A stretch of DNA of 64,000 nt from Hepsetus odoe (Eukaryota > Chordata > Actinopteri > Characiformes > Hepsetidae): assembly GCA_017165825.1 (NCBI GenBank), contig CM029385.1, positions 4,594,933 through 4,658,932 on the forward strand, written 5' to 3'. Positions 1 through 11,100 of this stretch are shown piece by piece. Within the stretch, counting starts at the first letter, position 1. Each line of letters begins with the position of its first letter. A program made the position numbers and the translations under genes. The notes below the pieces were generated by a model, which searched no databases, had not been told where the DNA came from, and was given only the letters and a program-made list of their open reading frames with translations.

Positions 1-1461
1 ATTCAGGGCTTGAATGTGTTCAGCTACTAGAACTGTAGTCCGTTCATGTACTGGAGGTTTAGCTTTGAACCACCAACACAACTCCAACTTCATGATAAGT
101 AGATGTGCACATTAAAAGGGTTTGCCTGGAAGTAGCTTATTATACCCATTAGAAGGGTTGTCTGAATCTAAGCAAGAACTCAGATTCAAGTGTTACAAAC
201 TACAAGGTGTGCAAACAGATGCTCTGTAAGTTTGGACCCAGGTATTGACTATGGCCTGTTAGAAGATGTTCCAATCAGATGGATTGCCATCAGTTAATGC
301 AAACATAACTACTATGACTGTTGTATTTTTTTCCTTGACTAGACTTTAGGTGGTCTTTGCAGGTGGAGCTGAAGGCACGAGCTAAATGTTTGTCTCTTCT
401 TACCCAAAAACTCTGTTTTTTATTAGCAGGTTGAAAATGTTTTTGCTTTTGAGCATATTTTGCCATAACCAGGAATTTATTTCAGTCCACCAATGCAGTC
501 CAGACCTGGACTGTCTGCAGCATGACTCTTGTGGGATGGCTCCATGTACCATTTGAAAGCACCAATGTTTTTTGCTTCTTCTTTTCTTTAGAGACTTGAT
601 CTTGCAACTAAAGGGACTTCACCTCCTCTTTTTGTTCTATTCTGTCACCCAGCAGCAACCTGCAGGTGTTTCCCTGTCCAGGCCTGCAGATGAACTCCTT
701 TTATTCTAAAAACATCAGCACTTTGTTTAATATCAATGGACTGGTCTGTCCATTACTCACATAATAGATATACATGAAAATTTGTCATTTTTACTTTTGC
801 CTCATCAGGGCATCTCTGTGTTTTCCCAACAAGGTGCCATATCTGCATAAATATTAGGTTATGGTTTAGACAACAGTTTGAGGCTGGATTTTTGAATGAA
901 ACCTTTTTTTTTTCTTCTTTTTTTTGCGTTGGCATGAATAAGTCTGTTGTTGCTGACAATAAGTGCTATTAAGCTACCATCACCAATAAATAATTTGACT
1001 TAAATTCACTCTTTTCTTTTGGTGGCTGAGAGTTGAGATAAACTCTTTTATTCAGGCTGTTGCACATTCCTGTTTCTGCTTTTCCTGTGGCCGGATAACA
1101 CATGAGAAAGATTCGTGGATATGCTGAGAACCAGTTTGTTGCCACAGGATTTCCACTGTGTGTAGTTGTGCCCAGTCAGCATCTTTATTTGTTGGGATGA
1201 AGCTGTAGATGTGTGCATGGTTTCATAGTTTCCCATGAGCTTGTTGGATATGCTTTCCTTGTATGGTGGCAGCAGAGCAGCCTGACTGACCTGAATGTCT
1301 GTCTCCATGTCGCATGTGCTTGTCATGCATCTATCAATAGTATAACTGGGAGCGTGTTCAGAAAAGAATACTAACTTCAAATCTTACCTTCAATGCTTTG
1401 ACGTAAAGCTTTGCTCAGTAACTGTGTTTTTTCTGTCTGTTTTGTGTGGGCGTGTGTTTAG
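1..1461. other. Intron upstream of the first visible hipk exon
   Basis: I see no convincing exon here. The stretch ends in a T-rich acceptor with AG at 1460-1461 leading into hipk coding sequence, so it is read as hipk intron. Short frames on the minus strand (753-959 and 1048-1380) have no recognisable domain and are taken as chance. Confidence 0.6.
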
Positions 1462-1619
1462 CAGGGCTGGCCTGCAGGTACACAGCAGATCCTCATACCA
1501 TCTACATGGCAGCAGATGCCAGGTATGGCTATCCATGGCACTGGCCAACCTGTTCTCACTGACTCTCCTATGGGCTCTCTGCTACCCGATGGCTCAGGCC
1601 AATCCAGCACTAACTGGAG
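1462..1619 (+). CDS. hipk: hipk exon A
   Basis: Acceptor AG at 1460-1461, donor GT at 1620-1621. It encodes QGWPAGTQQILIPSTWQQ and onward, the family's QGWP block, and leaves two bases for the next exon. An alternative AG three bases later (1463-1464) would drop one Gln. Confidence 0.88.
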
Positions 1620-3970
1620 GTCAGAACCACACTCATACACAATTTGTGGATAATATCTACAATATCTATTGCAGTGTTGTAAAAGGAGCACAGTGAGATT
1701 GAATATCTTTAACTAAGGTTAACATCCATAACAAGTGGTTAAAATTATAGACTTTTCCTTTGATGGATTTTCTTTAATGAACTCTGTTATTTCTTAGATT
1801 CTGAACTAGACTAGGATCTAGTTCAGTCCGGTCAGGTGGCAGTGTTTGTCATTAACATTCTATGCTGTTGCCTTGCTCAACCAGAGGGCGACATGCCAGC
1901 CAATGTGAGGTCCAACAACAAGATCCTGCACAAGGATGCCACATGACCTCTCAGACTCACCACGCAGGCACAGCCGGCAGTCAAGCACAGCAGAGCGGGG
2001 TCAAAAGATCCAAAGGACGTCATGCAGAGAACAGAGCCAGGTACGTTGCTGCCTTTTGCTCTTATTTTTCTCCAGTTTTTAAACGGTCTTTCTGAGATAA
2101 TAATAAATAGTGCTGGATTCTTTATAGGGAGTGTGTGTTGAGTTTTGCATGCTATCCTGTTTCAGGCCCGTCTCCCCTGGAGCACAGAACAGTGGTGACC
2201 CGTCTCAACCAATCATTATTTCGGATACGCCCAGCCCTGCTGTGAGCATCATCACCATCCCCAGCGACACTGAGGATGAGGATGATACCAAGGTTCCACC
2301 TACCAGGTGACATGAGCATGACTCCTCAATATGGTTTGCAAGAGGCCAGTTGGTTGATTATGAGCTTCAGTTACTTTTTAACTGCATTAGCTTCATAGCT
2401 CTAGTGCAAAACTACAGATGCAGCCAAGGGACATCAAAACAGTTTTTCACACTGTCACTCCAAGCCTGCTTAATAATTTGTACTTGCCAGCTCATTGATA
2501 TTGATCTTGATCTTGGCTTCATTCCTCGCACTCACAGTTGTAGTGTGAACCAGCGGGCAAATGTCATCAGCTGTGTGACAGTCCACGACTCACAGGACTC
2601 TGATTCGTCCACCTGCAGCCCCCTCAGTCCCAAGCACCTGCCCAACTTCGTGGAGAGCAGCAGTCATCTGTCCAAATCACTGGCTGTGGTCATGCCCTCG
2701 GTTAAGCCCCAGCCCTGGGAGGGGGTACCACCAGGTCAGTCCCCAACACAGATTAACTCTCCCAATCAAAATTTTGTTCAGTTAATTGTCACCACACATT
2801 ATTTGTGTTTGGTCTTTTTCAGAGCAAAGCTTTACTGCCTCTGGGAAATCTAAGAAAAGTTCAGCTCTGCAGTCAACTAAGTCAGGAGCTTCCAGCAGTG
2901 AGAAGTATCAGAGGGCAGCATCAACCAAGTCTCAGCCTCTAAACTTGAGCCAGGTAGACTGTTATGTGTTGTGTAGAGGAACAGGGAGCTGCCCAATTTA
3001 TTGGGAATTTCTGGCCTTTACCTGCACTCATTGACTTCAGTAGGTACACAGTTCTGTGATAAAGCTACAGTAAAGTTGTTAGTTTATGGTGTCTGTATAG
3101 CCTTTTAAACGGGTCTTTTTTATGCCTATGAATACATATATAATCATTGAATACATAATCATTGAACCCATTATTCAGTATTGGAATAACCAAAATATTT
3201 TTGGTTCCAACAAGTGTTTTGTTCTTGAATTGTGAAGTGAAACATCAGAAGCCACATCGCCCCCTACGCTTTCTGTAGTTTAGTGCTGTCTGTCAGCATT
3301 AGTCTTTAGTGAAATTAGTGTGTTGATGGATTAATGGATCGTAGACTTATCTCAGGGGCTCAGGGCTCGGTTTATTATCTGGATAAATCCTGCTGGTCGA
3401 AACAAGCAAATATTTGCAGCTGTAATTCCTGTTACTGTATTATTGTGTTATTGTTTGTTTGCTTGTATTCAAATGCTATATTGCAGTATTTCTTAAGCAG
3501 AAACATTCTCCCCTATACATTTTCTTGCCTAGGTGCAGCAGTCTGTGATGTTATCATCCCACGACAGGTCAGGGGGTGGCTCTTTGAGGCGCCAGCCCAC
3601 TTATCCTCCCCCAGGCCCCTCCCACTCCTACAGGCTACACGAAGCCTCACTATTTGGCTCCACCCCCAACCTGTACGCTTATCCCGCCTCTGCCGCACTG
3701 GCCTCCGTCTCACAGGCTGTGGACCAGCTGCACAACTCGTCCGCCTCCTCCACCTCTTCCACTTCCACCTCCGGCCGTCACACACGCGCCGCTGGGCCCT
3801 ACTCCGCCTCCCTGAGCCTGCTGCAGAAGAGTAGCGCCATGGGCCTGATGGGTCAGGCATCCAGTCACTATCAGCAGCCGTCCCAGCAGCAGCTCCCTGG
3901 TCAGCCGTACCAGCGGCCGGCAGCTTACCCACTCAGCCAGAGGAAACTCAACCAGTACCCTTACCTCTGA
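1462..3970 (+). CDS. hipk: Homeodomain-interacting protein kinase, C-terminal third (partial gene, six exons)
   Basis: HIPKs are nuclear Ser/Thr kinases that phosphorylate homeodomain and other transcription factors, p53 and co-repressors. Only the C-terminal regulatory part is here. Coding exons are 1462-1619, 1885-2040, 2166-2306, 2538-2734, 2823-2953 and 3533-3970, joined in consistent phase to give about 405 residues ending in a TGA. Family signatures in order: QGWPAGTQQILIPSTWQQ; SDTPSPAVSIITIPSDTEDE, a hydrophobic core followed by acids like the HIPK SUMO-interacting motif; NVISCVTVHDS; QPLNLSQ; and a Tyr/Gln-rich tail ending YPLSQRKLNQYPYL. The kinase domain would lie left of the window. 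The tail exon is shorter and more Ser/Gln-rich than in the mammalian proteins as remembered. HIPK1, HIPK2 and HIPK3 share these motifs, so the paralogue is left open; HIPK4 lacks this region. Confidence 0.92.
1885..2040 (+). CDS. hipk: hipk exon B
   Basis: Acceptor AG at 1883-1884, strong donor GTACGT at 2041. It has 156 bases (52 codons in the same phase) and encodes a Gln/His-rich, poorly conserved segment ending in basic residues (VKRSKGRH). Confidence 0.85.
2166..2306 (+). CDS. hipk: hipk exon C with SUMO-interacting-like motif
   Basis: Acceptor AG at 2164-2165, donor GTGACA at 2307. It encodes QPIIISDTPSPAVSIITIPS followed by DTEDEDD, the most conserved block of the HIPK tail. The VSIITI core plus the acidic run fits a SUMO-interacting motif. 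Confidence 0.93.
2538..2734 (+). CDS. hipk: hipk exon D
   Basis: Acceptor AG at 2536-2537, donor GTCAGT at 2735. It encodes ANVISCVTVHDSQDSDSS, a conserved HIPK block, then a Ser/Pro-rich stretch. It leaves one base for exon E. Confidence 0.9.
2823..2953 (+). CDS. hipk: hipk exon E
   Basis: Acceptor AG at 2821-2822 after a T-rich tract, donor GTAGAC at 2954. It is Ser/Lys-rich and ends in QPLNLSQ, a hallmark of the HIPK tail. It ends in phase 0. Confidence 0.9.
3533..3970 (+). CDS. hipk: hipk last coding exon
   Basis: Acceptor AG at 3531-3532; TGA stop at 3968-3970. It encodes 145 residues rich in Ser, Pro, Gln and Tyr, ending YPLSQRKLNQYPYL, which matches the conserved HIPK C-terminus. GC content is clearly higher than in the flanking intron and UTR. 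Frames overlapping it on both strands are shadows of this exon. Confidence 0.93.
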   Translation: MQQSVMLSSHDRSGGGSLRRQPTYPPPGPSHSYRLHEASLFGSTPNLYAYPASAALASVSQAVDQLHNSSASSTSSTSTSGRHTRAAGPYSASLSLLQKSSAMGLMGQASSHYQQPSQQQLPGQPYQRPAAYPLSQRKLNQYPYL

Positions 3971-5665
3971 ATGCCGACCACCCGGTGACAAGTCTGAGAA
4001 GGAGGCGTTGAAGTACTGGTAACCTAAATAAACATACTGAACATGATTGTCAAAGGTTTTTAACATATTTTTAATGTTTTGTTTTTTTGTTTTTTTTTTT
4101 GTTTTTTTTTAACAATAATGTAATTTCCCAGTCCCAGCACTGCACATTGTTACTTTTCTTTTTCCCTGTAGCGCAACTTCTTTAATGTAGGGAACAATTG
4201 ACTGTCAGTTTAGATGTTTTAGAGAGGATGGGTTTAGGAGCTGCTTTAGGTGCATTAGTAGTTTCTAATCCTGGTCCTGGCCCTGCACTTTTATCTGTTT
4301 AATCATACTTATAAGAAGAAGAAGAATGCAAATATTTATCCAACTAATCAGCTAACAAATGGAGATGGGAGTGGTTTCCCATTAAATAGTTATTTATAAT
4401 AAGTTTGCTATACTTAAACTTAAAAGTGAATCATGCGTTGTTTATTTTCATGTTTTGGGACACAAGCAGCTTATGTTACATTTCATTCATTGAAACAGCC
4501 AAGCCTGTCTGTCCATAAAAATGGGAAAAAAGTTGGGATATTTGAAGACTTTGTTCAAGAACAAAGTAAAAATGTTTAAGAGGTCCATCTCTGCTGACAA
4601 GCAGAGTATAAGAGCAAGGAAAGCACTTGTTCAAAGGACACGGGCGCTTCAGAAACACAGTTAGGAACTTGCGTCTGATGTGCGGTGAACATGTGCTGTT
4701 TACATTCGTTGTTCTCTAAATTGTTTTGGAAGGTGTTACTGTATAAGCAGCAGCAGTTATTGTTCTTTAGTCCTAGTGGCTGTAGGTGTTCAGAACACAA
4801 GCTCACATCTAATATTGTCACTTAGTGAACAGCTACAAGTCCTAATCTTCAAATTCTGGTTTTATTTTAAAGACAAGATCGTGCTCTTTTTAACTGCCTT
4901 TGTCTGTGTAATGTTGTTTTATATGGCTTTATTTTACAAGTGCCCTTGACTATTAGCTCTTCCTTTTTGGTGTAAATCCTGTGTTTTTTGTTACTGACGT
5001 TGCTTTCCGGTGCCAGGCTTGAGGTCTCACTGGATGTTACTGTGCTGACAGTTGCATGTTGTTTATGTAGAGTCGTAGGCGCTACATAGTGAGAACTTTT
5101 AGGCTACGTCAGCAAAACTACACGTGAAATAAAATTGCATCGCAAATTGTAGAAGAAAATGATCAGAACTCATTGAGCGTGTGTGGTGGAAGTAGCACAG
5201 TGTCCGTCGCCCATTTAGAAGTAGCACTTAAAAGGAACGGTTAACATGGATGTTTACGCTCAAATGAACCTGTGCCTCGTACCGTGTCGACCACCTTGTG
5301 TGTGTTGTGCTGAGTGTGATTTTTATTTATTTTTTTTTTAATTATTATTTCTTTTCTTTTTTTTTTTTTTGCTTGTTTTTGGTCAGCTTTTTTGTGAAGC
5401 TTCATAGGAGTTTACAAGTGATCTGATCTGATCTTCCATCAGTGCTTCTGCTACTTGCAGCCTTTAATGAACGCAGGCCCAACATTAAATGTTGATGATT
5501 TTACAGTTGTTTTTGTCTGTTTGTTTCCAGATGAAATCAGGCCTGTGCAGTTATGGTTATTTCTACTATTCTATCACAATGTGAAAGTGTTTAAAGTAGA
5601 TCAAATGACAGTAACTCTACATAAATTTACATATTGTATATGCACAATAAAGGGTTTCGGTGTAC
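3971..5665 (+). other. hipk: hipk 3' untranslated region
   Basis: AT-rich and non-coding after the hipk stop. It carries three AATAAA signals (4027-4032, 5128-5133, 5646-5651). The last is followed by a GT/T-rich stretch and is the most convincing distal end. Long T-runs occur at 4078-4110 and 5325-5370. The 3' end is inferred from signals only. Confidence 0.65.
5646..5651 (+). terminator. hipk: Candidate distal polyadenylation signal of hipk
   Basis: AATAAA with a GTGCCTCGTGTCTGTGC-type downstream element about 20-40 bases later. The next gene on the right, marchf9, is transcribed toward it. Confidence 0.6.
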
Positions 5666-6500
5666 AGCGACGTGCCTCGTGTCTGTGCTTTTTGGCTGAT
5701 TGTAGCTTCATCATGGAATGTCCCAATAGATGAATCTCGGCTTGGTCATTAAAAAACTAATATATTTTTGATGACCTGAATTTCTGAGCACTGAATCTAC
5801 CTCGGGAAGTTAATGTGGAGTCAGTGTTGGTGAAAGGAAGCAGATGCCTGAAGCCTTCAGTGCCTCCGAAAGCTCCCTCACAAACCTGTGGCATAAAATT
5901 TGTAGGAATTCACTGCCTGAGACACTATTGAGGAGTTCCTAGATTTACGGTCATCAAAGTACATAAATCATGTGCTTTCCTGGATGTTTAAGTAAGAAAG
6001 CGGTTATATTTGTGTTGTGTTGTGTTTGGTTCCTTTCAGCACCACTGGGAGAAATCCAAGTGCTTCTACAAGGAAGCATTTCACACCAAACTGCTCTGAT
6101 CATCGAACGATCCTGAGATTTTGAAACTTCCTCTAAATTTCCTCAATTCCTAATATTTTTTAGTGCCAAACTCCTTTAGACCTGCAGTGTGACTTTGAGA
6201 CCTGCTGCTCGCTGGTTCGCTGCTCCTCCGGCCTCAGCAAGAACATGAGCGTCCCCCAGTAGGACAACAAGGAACATTCATCTGCTTCAGCATAATTGAG
6301 CCTTACTTTAGTGCCACTTTAGGGAAGCCCTTATTTTCCCACCCAAATTTTAAAGTGTTGCATCTTGTTGATGGATAAACTCCAGAAGAGGCTGATATTT
6401 TCAAACCGCTCCCTCAAGTCAAACAAGCGTATTTGCTTTCAGATCCAGTTTCTGATCTTACTCACCTGCTCTGATATTCACCTCAGTTCAGTGGCTGAAA
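5666..6500. other. Intergenic, no gene seen
   Basis: Unique-looking AT-rich sequence between the converging ends of hipk and marchf9. No open frame with a recognisable domain and no repeat that I recognise. Confidence 0.5.
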
Positions 6501-6534
6501 TTGCACATGGTCAGTATGAGATCTTGTAATTCTT

Positions 6535-6885
6535 GGAATCAAACCCGGGATCTTCTCACTGTGGGGCGACACAACTCCTTCAGTCACTCACGGTCAGAAT
6601 CGTTTTTCTTGCGGGCAGTCCTGGAGCCTATACCATCACACATTGGTCAAAAAGCAGAGAAACACCCTGGACAGGTCACCAATCCATCGCAGGGCAGAAA
6701 TACACACACACAAACTGATCTACGGGCAATTTAGCATCTCCAATCCACTTGACGTGCATGTCTCCGGACGGTGGAAGGAAACTGGAGCTCCCGCAGGAAA
6801 CAGAATATGCAAACTGGGCCCGGACCGTCCCACCTGGGAATCAAACCCAGGACCTTCTCGCTGTGAGGCGTCGTGCCGCCCTATT
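6535..6885. repeat. Common teleost interspersed repeat, two partial copies
   Basis: It contains the familiar fish repeat phrases ACCCTGGACAGGTCACC, GGGCAATTTAGCATCTCCAA and ATGTCTCCGGACGGTGG. It ends with GGAATCAAACCCAGGACCTT, a phrase that also occurs in a close variant at 6536. The small frames over it (6501-6918) are repeat-derived and not genes. Confidence 0.75.
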
Positions 6886-7196
6886 TGGACCTTGATAAAA
6901 CAAAAATTTGGAACCTAAACTGGTAGAGTAAATAGACGTTAACAACCTTTTACTAAGCCTTTTATTTACCATATAAATTACCCAGAAGCCCCATCATTTG
7001 GGCAGAGAAAGCCTCACTTAATCCCACTGATTATCATCTCACTAGTTCAACACGGCACAACACTGGCCCTACGGAGCCCAGTGAGAATCTCATCACTGCA
7101 TGAAACGGAAAATCACCAGAAAGCAGGAGCTTCTCATGGAGACACGCCATATACAGTTCAGTTCAGAACTCACAAAACACCTGATGAATAGTAGTG

Positions 7197-7202
7197 TTTA
7201 TT
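7197..7202 (-). terminator. marchf9: Candidate polyadenylation signal of marchf9
   Basis: Minus-strand AATAAA about 650 bases past the stop codon. The alternative at 6961-6966 would extend the UTR by about 240 bases into the repeat-bearing intergenic stretch. Confidence 0.5.
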
Positions 7203-7853
7203 AAAACAAGCACCATTCTGAATAAAACAGATTCATCATGTCCACATGTCGGGGGAGGCATAAAACTTTACCCTCATGCAAAGTTCACTGTAAAATGTAC
7301 AGGTATCTTTATTGCGGAGAAGATCAGATTCCTTTAAATATGAATGTACTTAACTCTCTGTATAACCACTTTTTTCAAACTTATTGCACCCTACCCTTCG
7401 TTATATTCTCCTTATTATTTTTGTTTACGGTGTTCGTTCTTTTCTTCCCTGGTCGTTGTGCCTTTTGTTAACTGTTTGGTTACGATTGGTTGGTCTTCCG
7501 TAAACATCACCATGACGACAGTCCATTTGATCCTTTTTTTTCCCTTTTTTTTTGTCTGTTTCAGTCATCGGACGCAGTACAGCAGTTCATTAAACCACAC
7601 TCCTTTAGAAAATGAAACGTAGTAAAAACCATACTGGTAGAAAACAACACTGGAGAGGGAACGAAATATAAACGCGTGTGCCTGATCGCCGGTGAGGAGT
7701 TTTTAAAAGCGTCTAGGCCAGTTCCAGCGTTTGTGTTTGTTCCACTTCCCTTTTTTTTTTCCCCCCCTCTGCAAAGCGAGAATTCTGGAAGGTCTTTCGC
7801 TCGAGAAGTGGCAACTGTTGTTTTTCTGGGTAATCGCCGCTTTGGTCTGGGTC
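7197..7853 (-). other. marchf9: marchf9 3' untranslated region
   Basis: Sequence downstream of the marchf9 stop on the minus strand. A minus-strand AATAAA (TTTATT on plus) lies at 7197-7202 and a second at 6961-6966. It contains T-rich tracts near 7530-7560 and 7748-7765. The end is inferred. Confidence 0.6.
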
Positions 7854-8194
7854 TCATACGGTGGTGACCCGCATGACCACCTCGCGGTTGGTGGCCGTGC
7901 CTAGGCGTCCATCGCTGGGCCGGATCTGGCTCAGGATGTGCAGGATGGTGTAGCCACAGTGGTGGTTGAGGATAGTCCTGAGCCTCCGCACCCGCTGTCC
8001 GCTCCCCCTGCTGCTTCCGCTGGTCAAACCATGTGCATTGCCGCGGGAACCGCGGGCCCCAGCCTTACTGCTGGAGCTAATGGGGTCCCCCAAGTCCTTG
8101 GCCTTTTCATAGTTCAATACTTTCCACTGCTGGTTGACGGCCTGCCAGCGCTTGAAGATCCTGTACACCGATGAGCCTTCGTGGATGATGAGGC
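7854..8194 (-). CDS. marchf9: marchf9 exon 4 (cytosolic tail and stop)
   Basis: It begins LIIHEGSSVYRIFKRWQAVN after the split Gly codon, runs through a Ser/Gly/Arg-rich linker to GYTILHILSQIRPSDGR, and ends REVVMRVTTV before TGA at 7856-7854. The family's conserved C-terminal box is intact. Confidence 0.95.
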
Positions 8195-11100
8195 CTGGCA
8201 GAGAGAAAAAAGTGTAAATCTGATGTACAATAAAGTAGAAAAGTATCACCCATCACCCTTAAAACCCTTAAAGCTTCAACACTACCAGCACTTTTTGAAA
8301 GCTTGCTGTCCAGAAAACATAAAAACCATAAAAAATCATTTTCAAATCTTTATTAACCAATAAAAATCGAGGAACTCACCTTTTGCACAGTCAGTGTTTT
8401 CCAAGGCATTCCGAAAAATGACTTATTACATGGTGTTATGAGCACCATGAGCCTAAACGCTTCACCCTATTCCTCAATCCCAACAAGAACTGGGACATCC
8501 TACCACTAGACGCAGAAAAATAAGGGGCAGGGCTAAGTGCGAGGGTTAAGAGGAGAAATGAGACTGGGCCTTATTCTCAGTTTCTAGTTTTCTGGATACA
8601 AGTCCCACTTTATTTAAGTGACAGTGACTGTGAAGCTGAAGCAAAACTGTGAAAACAAACATCGAAGTTCGTTTTAGCAAAGTTTTTGGACTGTAAACAA
8701 AGACTTAATTAAGTGCTAGGATATTCCAGTGAGCGCGGCTGGATCAATTGGCACTTCCAAGACAAGCCGTCTCTCAAACCTGGCATCAGAGCAAGAAGGG
8801 GTCGAGACTAAGGTGCACTAGGTCGGCCCAGCGGTCCTCACTGTGGAGAAGAAGCTGGCTGTAATGTCGTGTAAATAATGCAGTTTGAGAAGACAAAGCT
8901 GCGCTTGATGTTTTACAGTAACTGACTCTCAGCAGAGCAGCTGGTATTCGGGTGTAAATTCACGGCTATTTATCGTAAATGATTCACAGTCTGCTGCCAG
9001 TAAAACTACTCAGGATGGGATTCATGTCCAGCACCTTGTAATGTGATACGTGTGCGTTAAAGAATAAGTGTATGGGTAGCATCCACAACGACCGCCGTAA
9101 TGACAATGAAGGTCATCAGTGAGGTCAGTGTGCTTTTAACCCAGTGGGGTCAAGCTCCACTCCTGGAGGACCAGTGTCCAGCACAGTTCATCAGTCCTTC
9201 TCAAACACGCTCACTACAATAAGTGTGAACCGGGCACATCTGAGGAGGGAAATCACCAAACTTCGCTGGACACGCCCTCCAGGAAAGGAGTTGGACACCC
9301 CTGCCATGCTCATTCCCTGTCTAAAGAGCCGCTGCTTTACCTATGCACACGATGTCCATGAATCCGTACATGCCGTAGCAGATTTGGAAGAGCAGGTCCT
9401 GTCGTTGCCACTTGGCTGAAGGGCTGAGGGAGGACCACACCAGCCAGGAGATGCTGGCGATGAGGAAGAGTGAACCCAGGATGATGGCCGCAATCTGGAC
9501 TTTCTCGATTACGGTCAGAGAGATAGCCTGCCACTGAAACGACACAGCGGGACAGGGTGTTAGGGTTTAGGGCATGTGCACTAATCACAACAGCTGAACT
9601 GCATGGAGGCATGACGGGAAAGTAAAAAAAATATGAAACCATAATCATCCCATGTGATGATTTTTAAGGAAGAAACATAAAATCTAAATGATTCATGCCT
9701 GCCCCAAAGTAGAGTTTTCAGGCTTCTGTACATGGGGATTTGTTTATATCGGACGAAACTACATTTTAACACAAATACTTTTCATTTAACATCACTGCAC
9801 ACCTTACTGGCATCAAAATGGACAACAAAACACACAGAAAATTAAATCCCTTTTGGTGCAGATCACAACATCACGTATAGATGTAAAAGGTGCAACAAGA
9901 TGAAATGGAGAGAAAAAAGAGAAAGTGGACGATGAACAAGAGGCGTGTATTGAGTGTGATGGGAGAACTATTAGAGACATGGATGAAAATGGAACAGTGA
10001 AGTTAATATTGCTTATTTTCAGGCGATTTCAGGAGATCTTTTGCAAGTGTTTCAGTTCCAGACACAGGCAGAATCTACAGCGTTACAATTAACATGTATA
10101 TCTGAACATGAAGGCGGTCCGTATCAGTGCATCAGCCACATTGTCCCTTCGTAAGAAGTTGAATTCAGCTCATAGTACTATTGCTGGAAGTTGTGCGTGA
10201 CCTAATGCTTAGATTTATGAGTCACGTTGTCCTAATTGCTGGACTTGTGGTTAATTACTGGCCTGATTCCAGTGAAGAGAAAAATGAGCCCTTGCTCACT
10301 TCCCACGCTGCCTTTGACTCAGCAAATCCATGATGCATGAATGCTTATGATAAGAATGCTTGAAAAAATATGGCCTGAGAGACGTTCAATGATGATCTTA
10401 TGCTGTGCACCGGGCTCTGAAGCGAGTGAGCATCAGGAAAGCTGCAGGACCAGACGGCATGTCCGGATGCGTTCTGAGATGCTGAGCTGATCAGCTGACT
10501 GGTGTTTTCACCTCGATCTTCAAAGAGTCTCTAGCTCAATCCGTCATGCCAACCTGCCTTAAAAGATCCACCATCGTTCAAGCCCTCCAGGCTGAATGAC
10601 TGCTGCCCTGTGGCTCTCACATCTCTGGTCATGAAGATGTTTGGGAGGCTTGTTAAGGTCTCTATTTGATCCTTCATCCCAAATTCCATCAATCCACTTC
10701 AGTTTGCCTACTGATCTAATAGATCCACCGAAGATGCCATGTCCAATGTCCTGCACACCACCCTCACCCACGTGGACAGTAGGAAGGGGAAACTATGGGA
10801 GGCTGCTGTTCGGATTACAGCGCAGCCTTCAACACCATTGTTCTGCTTAGACTGTGCACCAAGCTGAGGGATCTGGGACTTCAGATGGGTGGTGGACTTC
10901 CTCACTGGCAGACCCCAAGTGGTGAGAGTGGGCAGCATTGTTTCCAACACCATCACCTTCATCACTGGAGCTCCTCGAGGATGTTTTGAGTTCTTTGCTG
11001 TACACACTCTACACCCGTGACTGCATCACCTCCAGCAGCTCTAATTCCATCATGAAGTATGTGACGACACTGTAGTGTAGCTTCATCTCCAACAACGATG

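Noticed and set aside
1048..1380. 110-codon minus frame with LTGHNYTQWKS
   Set aside because: It briefly recalled a gag-like LTG.NY..W motif, but the rest gives no retroelement match, and it lies in a presumed hipk intron.
3334..4066. Several 100-166 codon frames on both strands around the hipk last exon
   Set aside because: Off-frame shadows of the GC-rich exon; only the frame from 3533 continues the HIPK tail.
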